Assembly: GCF_900090045.1 (NCBI RefSeq)
Contig: NW_021638294.1
Location: forward strand, 1-64,000
From: Plasmodium malariae
Lineage: Eukaryota > Apicomplexa > Aconoidasida > Haemosporida > Plasmodiidae
Direction of reading: 5' to 3'
DNA: 64,000 nt
Positions 53,936 through 64,000 of this stretch are shown in pieces. The notes below the pieces were generated by a model. It worked only from the letters and a program-made list of their open reading frames with translations. It was not told the origin of the DNA and did not search any database. Every line of letters starts with the position of its first letter. The stretch's first letter is position 1. Made by a program: the position numbers and the translations under genes.

Positions 53936-56250
53936 AAAAAAAAAAAAAAAAAAAAACAATAACTATAGTTAAAATTTTTTTTTTTTTAGTATCAAATGAA
54001 TAAATTCATTATATGCATACATGTATAAGTAATTTGCTTGTACAATATTTTTTATTATTAATTATGTGTGCATCCTTATATACGTATTTATATGTGATGC
54101 ATATTATAAGCCCGTGTATCCACTCGTAAGACCACCCTATGCATTTGTGTATACGTAAATTGTTTACATAGAACTCTAACAAACTAATAATTTGTACCTT
54201 TCCTATTTTTACTTTTTTATTCGTTCTTTCTGAATGCTTGTAACAATTATGCTAATTAAAAACCTTTATTAGAATCTTTAATAAAAGTAATCATATGTAA
54301 ATTTACAAATGTGACGTAATGTATAATGGAACTATTGTTAAACGAATTATCTATACAACTAATTAATTTAATCAACAAGTTTAGTTTGCCTTAATATCTA
54401 TATACTTTATTCTTTCTTTTGTTAACTACATTAAGAGAAATATACTTTTTAATGAATATCATACAGTGGTGATATTACTTTGTCATATATTAGAGTTCTA
54501 TCATTCGTCTCATTCTATCTTATATTCATGAACACTTACATGGGTCCATGTACATCAGGAGAGCATAAGGGGTAATGTGAAAAAAAACACCTAAATAAAT
54601 TTCCAACATACAAATATTTATATGTACATATATATGTATATGCATACGTTTACAACTTAAAAATGTAAACAAGCTAAAACATCCAAAGAAAGACAGTACA
54701 AAAAAAAATATACATATTCATAAGTGCTATATGTATAAATAAGCATTCAATCATGAATAATGCAATCTTATGCACCCACACAATTATGCACACAATTGTA
54801 TACACAAACCATTTCATTTATTTATGTACACAATATTACCTTTCGATGAATAATGTAATATTAGTTATATTTTTTTTTTAAAAGTTTAAGTACACATTAG
54901 AGTCTCTATAAATATATTTTACAGATGGAGTCAACATATAAAGAATGTATGTATATATAGGAAAAACAATGTCACAAAAAGAAATTCCTCAAAAAATATC
55001 ATAAGGCTAAATATATAAAACGTGCAATATAAAATGCATTTTATTTTTTCTATTTTAATTTTTTCATGTGCACTTTGTGGAAGAGAAAGTGATTAAATGT
55101 ATTTTTGTAATTATGCGGAAGAATAATTCAAAGTACTCTACTACGTATAAAAGTATATTTGCATTTATGTAAGATAGGAATGTACATATAATGAAATATG
55201 TAAAATAATATATCAAATTATGGGATGTGTGTATGGACATACACATATACATATGTAAGCACATATATATGTAATCGCTATAGCACAATGTTATATAAAT
55301 ACAAATTCTTGAAAAACAAATTTTTCAATACTTATATCCCCAAATTCCAAGTACATATTTAGAAGCTTGTTTTCTCAGTCTTTATCCTTTTCATGCAAAC
55401 AAAGGAAAGAAAAATAAATTAGAAAAACCTTGTATACAACTGCACTTCCTTTTTTTTCTGTCTCCTTTTCATTAAACATTTATGTGTGTATTCATCTTCG
55501 TTTTTAGAAAAATCTTATTGTAAATTCTATCTTAACATATAAAAAGGAAGAAACAAAAAGTGATATAAAAATTAGCAATTATATATTCATATATTGTTTC
55601 GTAATTAATTCCATTTTATATGATTTTACTTTTATTTATTTCTCTTATATTCGTTCTCTCGGAAACACCTTTGCATATCCCTGTTATATATGGTTTCTCT
55701 TCTTCTGCAGTCTTACCTTTTTCTAAGTTACTTTCTCGAAGAATAAGTGATCTTCACAGACATATATGTAAACTAAAAAAAAAATTGTATTATTCATTTC
55801 CATCATATTTTTAATGTTTACAATTACACAATATTAATTCACGCAACCCCCTTTTATTATTTTTATTAAAATTTATATATACACACTCCATTAATATTTG
55901 TGACTACAATAAAATGAAGCACACTACGTGTAGAAAATAAAAAAAAATAAACAATTAAAATTACATATATCACAACAGTTATTATATCAGTTATATATTT
56001 TATTAACATTTCAGTGACTTTGTCACAATATGGGAAAGTAAATTCTACCTTTTCTTAAATTTACAAAGTTTTACACTAGGTAAATCTATTAAAATTAATA
56101 CTATTTTATTTTTTAATTTTAACTTTTCAAATATTAAATACAAACAAATTTTAAACTAAAAAAGCGGGTAACAGGGAGAAGTACAAAACTGAGATAAAAA
56201 CGGGGAATCAAGAATATACAGAACATTTTACTAATATATGTGCATATGTG
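53936..56250. other. Island of less AT-rich DNA, homology to the fam cassettes not seen
   Basis: It begins at a 22 nt A run (53936-53957) and a 12 nt T run (53976-53987). Inside, words such as TATGTACACA, CCCGTGTATCC, GGGTCCATGTACATC and AACGGGG make the sequence richer in G and C than the rest of the window. It resembles the intergenic DNA of chromosome cores rather than fam flanks. No intact gene was found; one coding remnant is listed separately. Frames open at 55064-55288 (-) and 55620-55814 (+) are not supported. Confidence 0.4.
55532..55753 (-). pseudogene. Coding remnant with possible membrane segment (relic C)
   Basis: In one minus-strand frame the sequence reads RSLILRESNLEKGKTAEEEK, PYITGICKGVSERTNIREIN and KSKII, then a single stop (55616-55618). 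It continues without a shift as NGINYETIYEYIIANFYITF and CFFLFIC before a second stop. Charged, Gly-containing sequence followed by a hydrophobic stretch looks like the end of a small exported or membrane protein. A hydrophobic start MFCIFLIPRFYLSFVLLPVT at about 56135-56226 on the same strand could be its signal exon. The family is not recognised; the gene could also be live with unseen introns. Confidence 0.3.
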
Positions 56251-58106
56251 ATTTATATTTGATATAAAAATGCACATATAAATATTTGAGAATTATTTAA
56301 AAATATTAAAAAACTGAAATATATATATATATTATCGAAATACAATTATTTTACATTCATATATATACAGAAGAAAATATTTCAATAACATATAGAAATA
56401 CTAGATATTGTAAAAAAAAAATACAAATAAATATTTTATATTATAATTATTATTAATAATCCCCTGAATATCATCACTCAAGATTGTTAATATATATAAA
56501 CTTCAAATTTCCTATCACTTCAGTATATTTTTTTAAAGAAAAACTTATGCACATGCTATTTCAATAACTGAATATATCTTTTTAATTTCTGTAAATATTA
56601 TAACTAGAACACATATTAACATTACATTATAATTTTTATTAGAAATCTAAGAAAGTAAATTTAATATATTAATATTAGCTATGCAAATTACAAGTAAAAC
56701 CTTGTTATTCTAAAATAGTATACATTCCACTTCATTAAATATAATATGAAAAACACATAGTAATTTTTAAATAGAACTAATTAAAACTTCTGTAACCAAA
56801 AAAACTAGGTTATGTGCCATGAAATTATCTAAAGATGAAATAAAAAATTTTTTTAATTATATTTTATTTTAAAAAAGAGAGTTATAAATATAAATGAAGT
56901 GTTAATTGTCAACAGAAATTATGTATTTTTAAATACATCCCTAAAAGAAGAGTTACTCATTACTTAATATATTTGTATACATCAGACATAGGTAATATAT
57001 ATGAAAAATTATCTATACATTATTATATGATTGCAAAAAGAAAATATTTTTTTTCTATATAATTAGTGACAATATAGCTTTTTACATATATATATATATA
57101 TATATTTATATAAAATTTTACAATTATAAAAAAAAAAACAGAATTTATAAATTATATCTTTTAATATATTTATATATTTAATTCATTTAGATAATATTTT
57201 AATAATGTAAAAAATAAAAAAACATATATCTTTTATTTATTTATAAATATTGAACATAATATTTACTTAATTCGTTTTAACAAAATTTAATTAACATCAA
57301 ATTTAAATTTAATAATGAATGATTCTAAATCTTCATTTTAATTGTAAAGTTACACAATCTATTAGCTCGTTAACAAATATAAATAATCAACATTTAATAA
57401 GGACATTTTTTTTAACTATATATTTATATCATCAAATTTATGTCATGTAAAAATACTAAAATTGCATTAAAATGGTTTTTACAATAATTATGTCATATGA
57501 CATATTTTTCATAAAATATATTTTAAATAATGTATATTACATTTCATATTTAGTAATAAAAATGTATATATACATATCAACACGACAAAATATGTTCACA
57601 TTCTTCCGTTTAAAAAAAAAGCAATACACGTATTTTTCTAATTTAACATTAAAAATAAAGATTCTTAATAACATAAAAAATTAATCATTTTTAACTACAA
57701 TAGCTTATGAATTAGAAAGCAACACGTTTTATATGATATGTAAATTATTACAAGAATTCTATAAAATTATATGAACTGTTCTATTAATATTAATTATAAT
57801 ATATATATATATTATTTTTATAAAAATCTATATAAATAAATTATTTATATATATAAATTGTAACAAACACATTTTATTAATCTAAAAAAATTCTCTATAA
57901 TACGAATTTAAAAATAATAAAAATTTCAAATAAACAAATAAACAAAGAAATTATTTTAGTCATGTACAAATGAAACCACACATATGTATATTCATAAAAT
58001 TTAAGCAATTTCGTGCATTTTTATTAAGAAATCACTAAATATATTACAAATATTATTTACTATTAAAGACTTATTTTCAAAAGAAGCATATTGCTTACTA
58101 CTCATT
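56251..58106. other. Intergenic: 3' flank of fam-l, duplicated
   Basis: No gene is visible. About 56500-58100 is homologous to about 20000-21460, the 3' flank of the fam-l gene at 21464. TA tracts lie at about 57089-57105 and 57801-57816. The frames open at 57472-57684 (+) and 58001-58186 (-) are low-complexity or overlap the next gene's tail. Confidence 0.5.
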
Positions 58107-59097
58107 TTACCTTTTCCTAAACTTAATTTTTTCATATTTTTTAACACTTTTATGATAATAAATAATCCGTGATATAATTGTGACACCCATTATAATAAAA
58201 GGTATGAAATATATTATATAACCAAATAAACCAAATGCTCCATAGACCTTGTCTTTAAGTACTCCACCTTCTAATTTTTTAACAGTAAAAAACGGTTTTA
58301 TTGTTTTCGCCCAATTCTCATTTAAAATAGTATTTAATTTTGTGTTTAACGCATGCCATAAACAATCAGTATTATTTGTGTGTAGTAACATGTGCAAACA
58401 ATTTATAATACCACAACCTACAAATAAATCTAATAAAAGTGATGTTAATAATAACGAAAACAATAATAATGGTAGACAGAGCCGTAATCCGTATTTTTTA
58501 AACATTATTTTTTTGTAGAGCTTATCACTAATAGTCTTATTATTTTTAATAAAATTCTCGTAATCAAGTTCTTTGAATATTTTTTTTTCCATATTAGAAT
58601 ATTTTTTGGTTTCAAATATACAAGATTTATTTTTCATAGCATTTTTATTAACAGCCTCATTTTTTGATGAACATCTACTTAATAAATTTTTTTGTTCTGT
58701 TTTCTCATTTTCATTATAAGATATATCTTTTCTTTTATGAACTTCATTATCTGGAGTATCTACTTTTATCCCTGTAATAATTAAATCATTATCCTGTTTA
58801 TGTTTTGCTAGTAATCGATAATTTCTCGTATCTATTTTTCTGCGAAATTGGTATTTCTCATTCGTACGTCCGCTAAACATCCCCTAAAAACACAGAATAA
58901 ATATTTATTATATAAACAAATAATGAATATCACAGCAAAAAACAGCGTAAATGAAAATAAAACACAAAAAATATAAATAATAAAAATATACTTAAATAAT
59001 ATCATCATACGATGTCATTGTTAAGATGGCATATCCACGTTAAAAGAATGAACGCAAAATTTTGAATAAATAAGATTGACTTAAAGTTTTGTTTCAT
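58107..59097 (-). CDS. Plasmodium exported protein, fam-l type (two exons, 287 aa)
   Basis: Exons are 59011-59097 (29 codons, MKQNFKSILFIQNFAFILLT) and 58107-58883; the intron is 127 nt (donor GTATGA, acceptor TTTTTAG), phase 0. PEXEL-like RLLAK has Arg at 52. CIFETKKYSNMEKKIFKELD is at about 117-136, then YENFIKNNKTISDKLYKK. Membrane segments are at about 162-181 and 248-271. The long loop holds several Cys (VGCGIINCLH, DCLWHAL), not seen in the other two fam-l copies. The tail is YHKSVKKYEKIKFRKR. It is the left member of a fam-l/fam-m cassette with the gene at 63439. Confidence 0.88.
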
Positions 59098-59476
59098 GAT
59101 ATACATTTTTTGAACTACATTATATACTGTTACGAACAAATTTACAATAATATGGTATACTTCCTTTTATAAATGATGCCACTTTTGTTTTTCTAATTTT
59201 TAAAAAATATATTTTCGTAAAAATATAATAAAGCACGTATAACTCGAATATATTTTAAAACAAACACAAAAAATAAGAAATCTAAAAACACATTAAAAAA
59301 TTATTATCTTAATTATATTTTCAAATATGTATTTAAAAAAAAAAAAAAAAATTTTAATCTAATCAAGAATATTTAAACTATATAGTTTAATTATATAATA
59401 CAGTAATTATATTGCTTTTTTACTAATCATTTACATAATAAAATAAAATATATATACATTTTTTTTATTATATTTA

Positions 59477-59550
59477 AACATTGAGTTTATCTAGTATATG
59501 GAATATATAGTATTTAGAAGAGTATTCTATATAGTAATCTCGTATTCTAT
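59477..59550 (-). promoter_or_regulatory. Shared fam-gene upstream element
   Basis: The + strand reads ACATTGAGTTTATCTAGTAT, then ATGGAATATATAGTATTTAG and two copies of GTATTCTATAT, 380-453 bp 5' of the fam-l start codon. Confidence 0.45.
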
Positions 59551-62500
59551 ATGTTAAAAGAATTAAAAATTATTCTAACGATATTTTTATATTAATAATT
59601 CTAATTTTATGAACATCAGGTTTATTAAAAACAACTTATTATGGATAAAAAATATTAACCCTTTTAATAATATAATAATATTTATGATATACGAAAAAAG
59701 CAATATGCTATTCAATTCTTTATGATATATTAAATATAAGAATGTTATTCTATAAAGGACCACATTTCAATTTAAATGTAGAATTTATAACTTACAGCGA
59801 AAATCTATTAAAAAATACATTTTTCATAGTTAAATAAATTATAATTTTATATATAATAATTTTTGAGTGTTTTTATTTTGGATTAAGTATATTTTATATG
59901 TCAACTTGTAAAGGAAATGTTTTCAAATTCTTCTAAATAATTTTTTCTTTATTTTTTTTTATTAAATATATATATTTAGAAAAAGTATTCATATAATATA
60001 ATAAGAACAAAAGTGCAAAAACTGTTATTCTAGAATTAAATGAATTTTTATCAAAATAATCTTGGTTAATTACATTATTTGTTTATACTTCCTTTAATAA
60101 AATTGTATCTCTTTTTTATCATTTTAATATTTCATAGATATTTATGTAATTTATAAAAAATATAATTCAATTAATAGTTACCACAGTAGGATAATAATAT
60201 ATTAAATGCACTTATCTATTCCATTATTATTATAACATTATAATTCCCAGTATTTATAATTAGCAACATACAATAAATCAATAAAATACAACTGTATGTT
60301 AGCAATTATCCATAAACTGAACACTATTCCTTAATATACAGCCATAATTTTTATTATCTATAATATGTTAACTTAATTTTCATTGTTATTAGATATTTTA
60401 TATAAAAAATTTCTAAATATGTATATGGCTTTATAATAGTTATAAAATAAATTATTAAATATAAAAAAAAATAAAAATTATAAATTGCACAGAAAATAAC
60501 CAATTATATCAAAAAGTTTATTATAAACATACCAAATAATATAATCAAAAAAAAAAAAAAAAAAAAAACTAAATTCTTAGAGCTATATATATTATGATTA
60601 TTTTTTTTATATATAATGACTGCTATTTACAAAAAAATGTATCTGTTAGTAAACATATTTATTAACATGGATTATTACTTTTTTTAATTATTATTTTTTT
60701 TTTTTTTTTCGTTCGTTCCTCAATAAGACGATATTCTTATACATTTAGATTTCTTCAAAAACTTATTCATTAGCTATTATTAGTAGAACTCTAAATTCCT
60801 TTTTTCATTTTTTTACTTCTTTTTATATACTCCCCTAATTACATAAAAATTCATTATCATAAAAAGTTCAACGTTAAAAAAATATAATATACCGTCTATT
60901 AAATAGTGCTTATTTACATAAAAATTAATACATTTTGTTTTATGCTTAATTTACTTTGAATAATTTATTTAAGAAATATGTGTTGTACTTTTTAATTAAT
61001 GTAAAGAACATTCAGAATATTAAAATATATGAAGAATAATAATATATAAAAACTAAATATATATGTACTAATTGAATCTCTTTACATATACTCATAAGTA
61101 TGACGTTTATTTGGATAAATAGATCATAATATATCTTACTTTTGTTTTTAATCATGAAATAAATATTATTACAACAGTGTAAAAAAAAAGTTTTCTTTTA
61201 ATTAAATAATTATATGTATAATTATTATGCTTTCAACTGACTTTAATAAGGTTTTTACTTCGAGGGACACTTTATATAAAATAATAAATGAACAATGACA
61301 TTATATAAAAAATAGAATTTTTTAATATATGTTTTTTTACCCATGTATTAATATTGTAAATATATTATGAAAATATTTAAGATTTAAAATTTTCTAATTA
61401 TATATTCAAAAGAACATACATAAAACTCTAAAAAATAATATATATTTTAATTTTCATATAAACGCTAGGAATAATGTAATTTGTATCTAATGAGATATTA
61501 ATGTATATTTTATTTATAACAATTAAAATAGTATAATGTAATTTATTTATGATGAGTTAAATTTTTTTTTCTTATATATACCTAAAATATGTTAATCCTT
61601 AAACTTGTGAATTTTACATATCTTAATCTATATATAAGCAGAATTTTCTTCAATGTACATAAAAAATAAAAACTTATGCTAGATAAAATGTCCTAAAAAT
61701 ATCTTTTTTAGCCTAATTATATTTATACTTAATGTACCAGAAGTTAAGTAAGCTATTCTGAGCCTTGTACAACTATATCCTGATAAAAGAACAAAATGAG
61801 AATAACAAAACTTCAGAATTAATTTCAGAACTTACAAATAATTCCAAAAAAATGAGATAGGAATTATAAAAAATATATAAAATAAAATATATATAAGTAA
61901 AATCAAAGATAAATGGAACACTTAATATCGTAAAATTAATTATTAAAAACAGAAGCAAGAACTATACACATGTATAGTGTACTAAAACCACTGTATTTAC
62001 TTAAACAAAAAGCTCCAATAATCACTCTAAAAAAAGGGAAAAATGAATTGACATAAAATATAAAAAAATAATTTAATTTTTAAAAAGTTACAAAATATGA
62101 GTTTTGTATTTTGTGCGAGTATTTACTAATACTTTTCATAATTACAAATAATGTTTTTATAGTTATAAATTATTTCAACACTCTAATTGAGGATGTGTCA
62201 TGTTCAAATATACCCATTTTAGTTAGAAATAGAAATTTTGTTTTATGCAAGAAAAAAGTACTCGCATTTTTTTATTCATTTACAATATTTTGACTTAATG
62301 GCTAAAAATTTTTTCATAGATATATTGAATGACATTTATGAGTAACTCAGAATTTGTTCCAATTACTAAAATAAAAATATTTTAAATTATACTATAGAAA
62401 TATTATACTATAGATAAGTAAATAATATTAAAAAAAAAAAAATAGAAAAAAAAGAATTTCAACAAATTATCTATTAATATATGAATAAATTTTATTCATT

Positions 62501-63382
62501 AATCTTATTCATCTGATGATAAAAAAAGTAATTAAAAAATATATACCATATTTATATAGTAATTTCCAATATAATATATATTCAATTAGTTTATACAAGT
62601 CTGAATTAACTGTATTATGAAGAAAAATAATAAAATTATAAATTGTTTAAATTATTTATATTTATTTAATCATTTAGTATTCTCAGTTTATTAAGCACTT
62701 GTAAATAATACATAATGAAAAAAATATGTTCTTTTATTATATATTTATAGTTTAACATTTACAACATGCAAAAAAATTAAAGGACTCATAAAAAATATTT
62801 ACAATCAATATGCTGTATATTTCTCATAAAACCTATTGCACATAATAAATATTAAGTTTTTATTTTAGTAAACATATACATACGCACATAAGTGTATCAA
62901 AATGCACTGAATTCCTTTCATAGAATTGAAAACAAGACACATATATTTTTAGTTTAAAATAAATCATACATTTTCCTAAAAACATAAATAAATAATAATT
63001 TTATACTAGAAAACGTAAAATAAAAATAAAACTGTTTATTACAAATGTAAATTATAATATTCCTAAAAAACTGTTTAAATTCTACTATTATTTATAAAAT
63101 ATAAAGTAATAATATTTATATTTATAGAAATGTATTTAAATACAAAAATATATATATTATGCCATAATATTAAAATAAGTTACATAATTAATTCAAAATA
63201 AAAACTTGAAAATGTTAAAAAATTTGAATTCAAAGAAAATTAAGAACATAATATAATAATGTACTTTATCAAAGAGGCCAGGTTTATACAAGCGCACTTA
63301 TGATACTATAGCAATTACATACATATTTTATTTATATATAAATAAAAATGTTACAGTTACGATATTATATTAAACAATATTT

Positions 63383-63385
<3 letters not shown>

Positions 63386-63419
<34 letters not shown>
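63386..63419. repeat. (TA)n microsatellite, about 34 nt
   Basis: A pure alternating TA run, the longest in the window, lies 20 bp 3' of the fam-m stop codon. The other fam-m copies have no comparable tract at this place, so it is a local expansion and probably length-variable. Confidence 0.9.
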
Positions 63420-63423
<4 letters not shown>

Positions 63424-63438
63424 ACCTTATTATTCATT

Positions 63439-64000
63439 TTACTCCGTCATTAACTTAATTTTTTTATATTTTTCATTATTTCTTAAAATCTTATAAATCG
63501 CTATTATAACAATGACCGATAATATAATTATAACTACTCCAAATAATATTAGATAAATAGTTCCTTCATCTAATTGCATTATTTCTTTTAATTTTCCTAT
63601 AAATTCAAAAAGAAACTGCTGCTTTTTTCTATTTTCTTCACTAATGGACATTTCAATTCCACGTAATATGGGTAATCCTGTGCCTATCAGAAAAAAAAGA
63701 AAAAATATTGCAACTCCAAATCCGTAATTTTTAAATTTTATTTTTTTTAAAGTTATATCACGAATTCTTCTGTTTTTTTCAAGAAAATTATCATAATCTT
63801 TTTTTTTTATCCATTTTTTTTCAAAATGAAAATGTTTTCCATCAAACATTCCATTATTATAATCTATGAATTCTGTGTAGTATTGTGCCTTATTTAATAA
63901 ACTTCTATTAGACTGTTTTTTTTTTCCTTTTCCCCATTTTTTATTATTATATATATTTTTTTCTTGATGCTCCCATTTATTTTGTATATTATCTTTTAAA
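63439..64000 (-). CDS. Plasmodium exported protein, fam-m type, 5' part outside window
   Basis: The second-exon frame is open from the right edge of the window to the stop at 63439; the first exon, the intron and the export motif lie beyond the edge. Calling it from the internal ATG at 63849 would lose about 50 visible codons, which read LKDNIQNKWEHQEKNIYNNK and KQSNRSLLNKAQYYTEFIDY just before it. The signature MFDGKHFHFEKKW is followed by two membrane segments (YGFGVAIFFLFFLIGTGLPI and IYLILFGVVIIILSVIVIIA) and the tail RNNEKYKKIKLMTE. It is most like the gene at 4853-5752 in both coding and 3' flanking sequence. Confidence 0.87.
   Translation of the reverse strand, partial: LKDNIQNKWEHQEKNIYNNKKWGKGKKKQSNRSLLNKAQYYTEFIDYNNGMFDGKHFHFEKKWIKKKDYDNFLEKNRRIRDITLKKIKFKNYGFGVAIFFLFFLIGTGLPILRGIEMSISEENRKKQQFLFEFIGKLKEIMQLDEGTIYLILFGVVIIILSVIVIIAIYKILRNNEKYKKIKLMTE

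Larger units (their letters stand above)
59098..63438. other. Intergenic fam-l to fam-m spacer, duplicated
   Basis: No gene is visible. It contains the upstream element (59477-59550), a 22 nt A run (60547-60568) and a pure TA tract (63386-63419) ending 20 bp after the next gene's stop codon. It aligns with 22451-26741 along its length and with the left edge of the window (about 60050-63438 with 1-4852). The frames open at 61773-61958 (-) and 62111-62293 (+) have no coding character. Confidence 0.55.
56500..64000. repeat. fam-l / fam-m cassette, copy 2 (truncated by window edge)
   Basis: This copy is collinear with 20000-28300, in the same orientation, with an offset of about 36.7 kb. The window's left end (1-6400) is a third, partial copy containing only the spacer and the fam-m gene. 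Confidence 0.6.

Noticed and set aside
55620..55814. Open frame of 64 residues on the plus strand
   Set aside because: The opposite strand has the better coding signal (charged, Gly-containing, then hydrophobic), so this is more likely its shadow.
58249..58518. Open frame of 89 residues antisense to fam-l
   Set aside because: Shadow of the real gene; not conserved in the other fam-l copies.
62111..62293. Open frame of 60 residues on the plus strand
   Set aside because: Lies in duplicated spacer; the aligned left copy (about 3560-3750) is not open.
1..64000. Telomere repeats, tRNA, rRNA, CRISPR arrays or transposons
   Set aside because: No run of the Plasmodium telomere heptamer, no tRNA or rRNA signature words, no regularly spaced direct repeats and no transposase or reverse transcriptase motifs were seen.

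Overview
This is a very AT-rich (roughly four fifths A+T) nuclear segment of a malaria parasite, best explained as a subtelomere of Plasmodium malariae or a very close relative. The evidence is gene content. Eight short two-exon genes encode small exported two-membrane-segment proteins of the fam-l/fam-m type, which are characteristic of the P. malariae lineage. With them are three PIR genes and one decayed STP1 gene. There are no bacterial signatures, rRNA, tRNA, CRISPR or transposon, and no telomere hexamers, so the window lies inside the telomeric tract.

Layout, left to right: fam-m (4853-5752, -); decayed coding remnant (about 8700-9380, -) and a weaker one (about 10730-11030, -); PIR (13774-14919, +); divergent exported protein (17628-18496, -); fam-l (21464-22450, -); fam-m (26742-27638, -); PIR of a second subtype (31084-32348, -); STP1 pseudogene (34370-36356, +); PIR (40172-41355, +); fam-m (44048-44938, -); fam-l (47608-48565, -); decayed exported gene (about 50470-51384, -); an island of less AT-rich DNA with another coding remnant (53936-56250); fam-l (58107-59097, -); fam-m (63439 to the right edge, -, 5' part missing). 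All eight fam genes point left, which suggests the chromosome end is on the left.

Exon structures were worked out by hand. Each fam gene has a first exon of 87 nt (84 in one) encoding a signal-anchor-like peptide, an intron of 119-135 nt, and a second exon of about 220-260 codons. A PEXEL-like R-L-L-[A/S/G]-K (once R-I-L-A-K) has its Arg at residue 52 (51 in one) in all seven complete genes, and the first internal membrane segment starts at about residue 160. The PIR genes have three exons, with the membrane segment at the end of exon 2 and a tryptophan-containing cytoplasmic tail in exon 3.

The window is built from old segmental duplications. A [fam-l / 4.3 kb spacer / fam-m] cassette occurs at about 20.0-28.3 kb and 56.5-64 kb, with a partial copy at 0-6.4 kb. 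A [PIR / exported gene / fam-l] block occurs at about 11.4-22.5 kb and 37.4-48.6 kb. Intergenic DNA is homologous between copies, and a shared element lies 365-450 bp upstream of every fam start codon. Together the genes form a repertoire of host-cell-exported or surface proteins; individual functions are not known. The assignment of the names fam-l and fam-m to the two sequence types is from memory and could be the other way round; the division into two types is directly visible.
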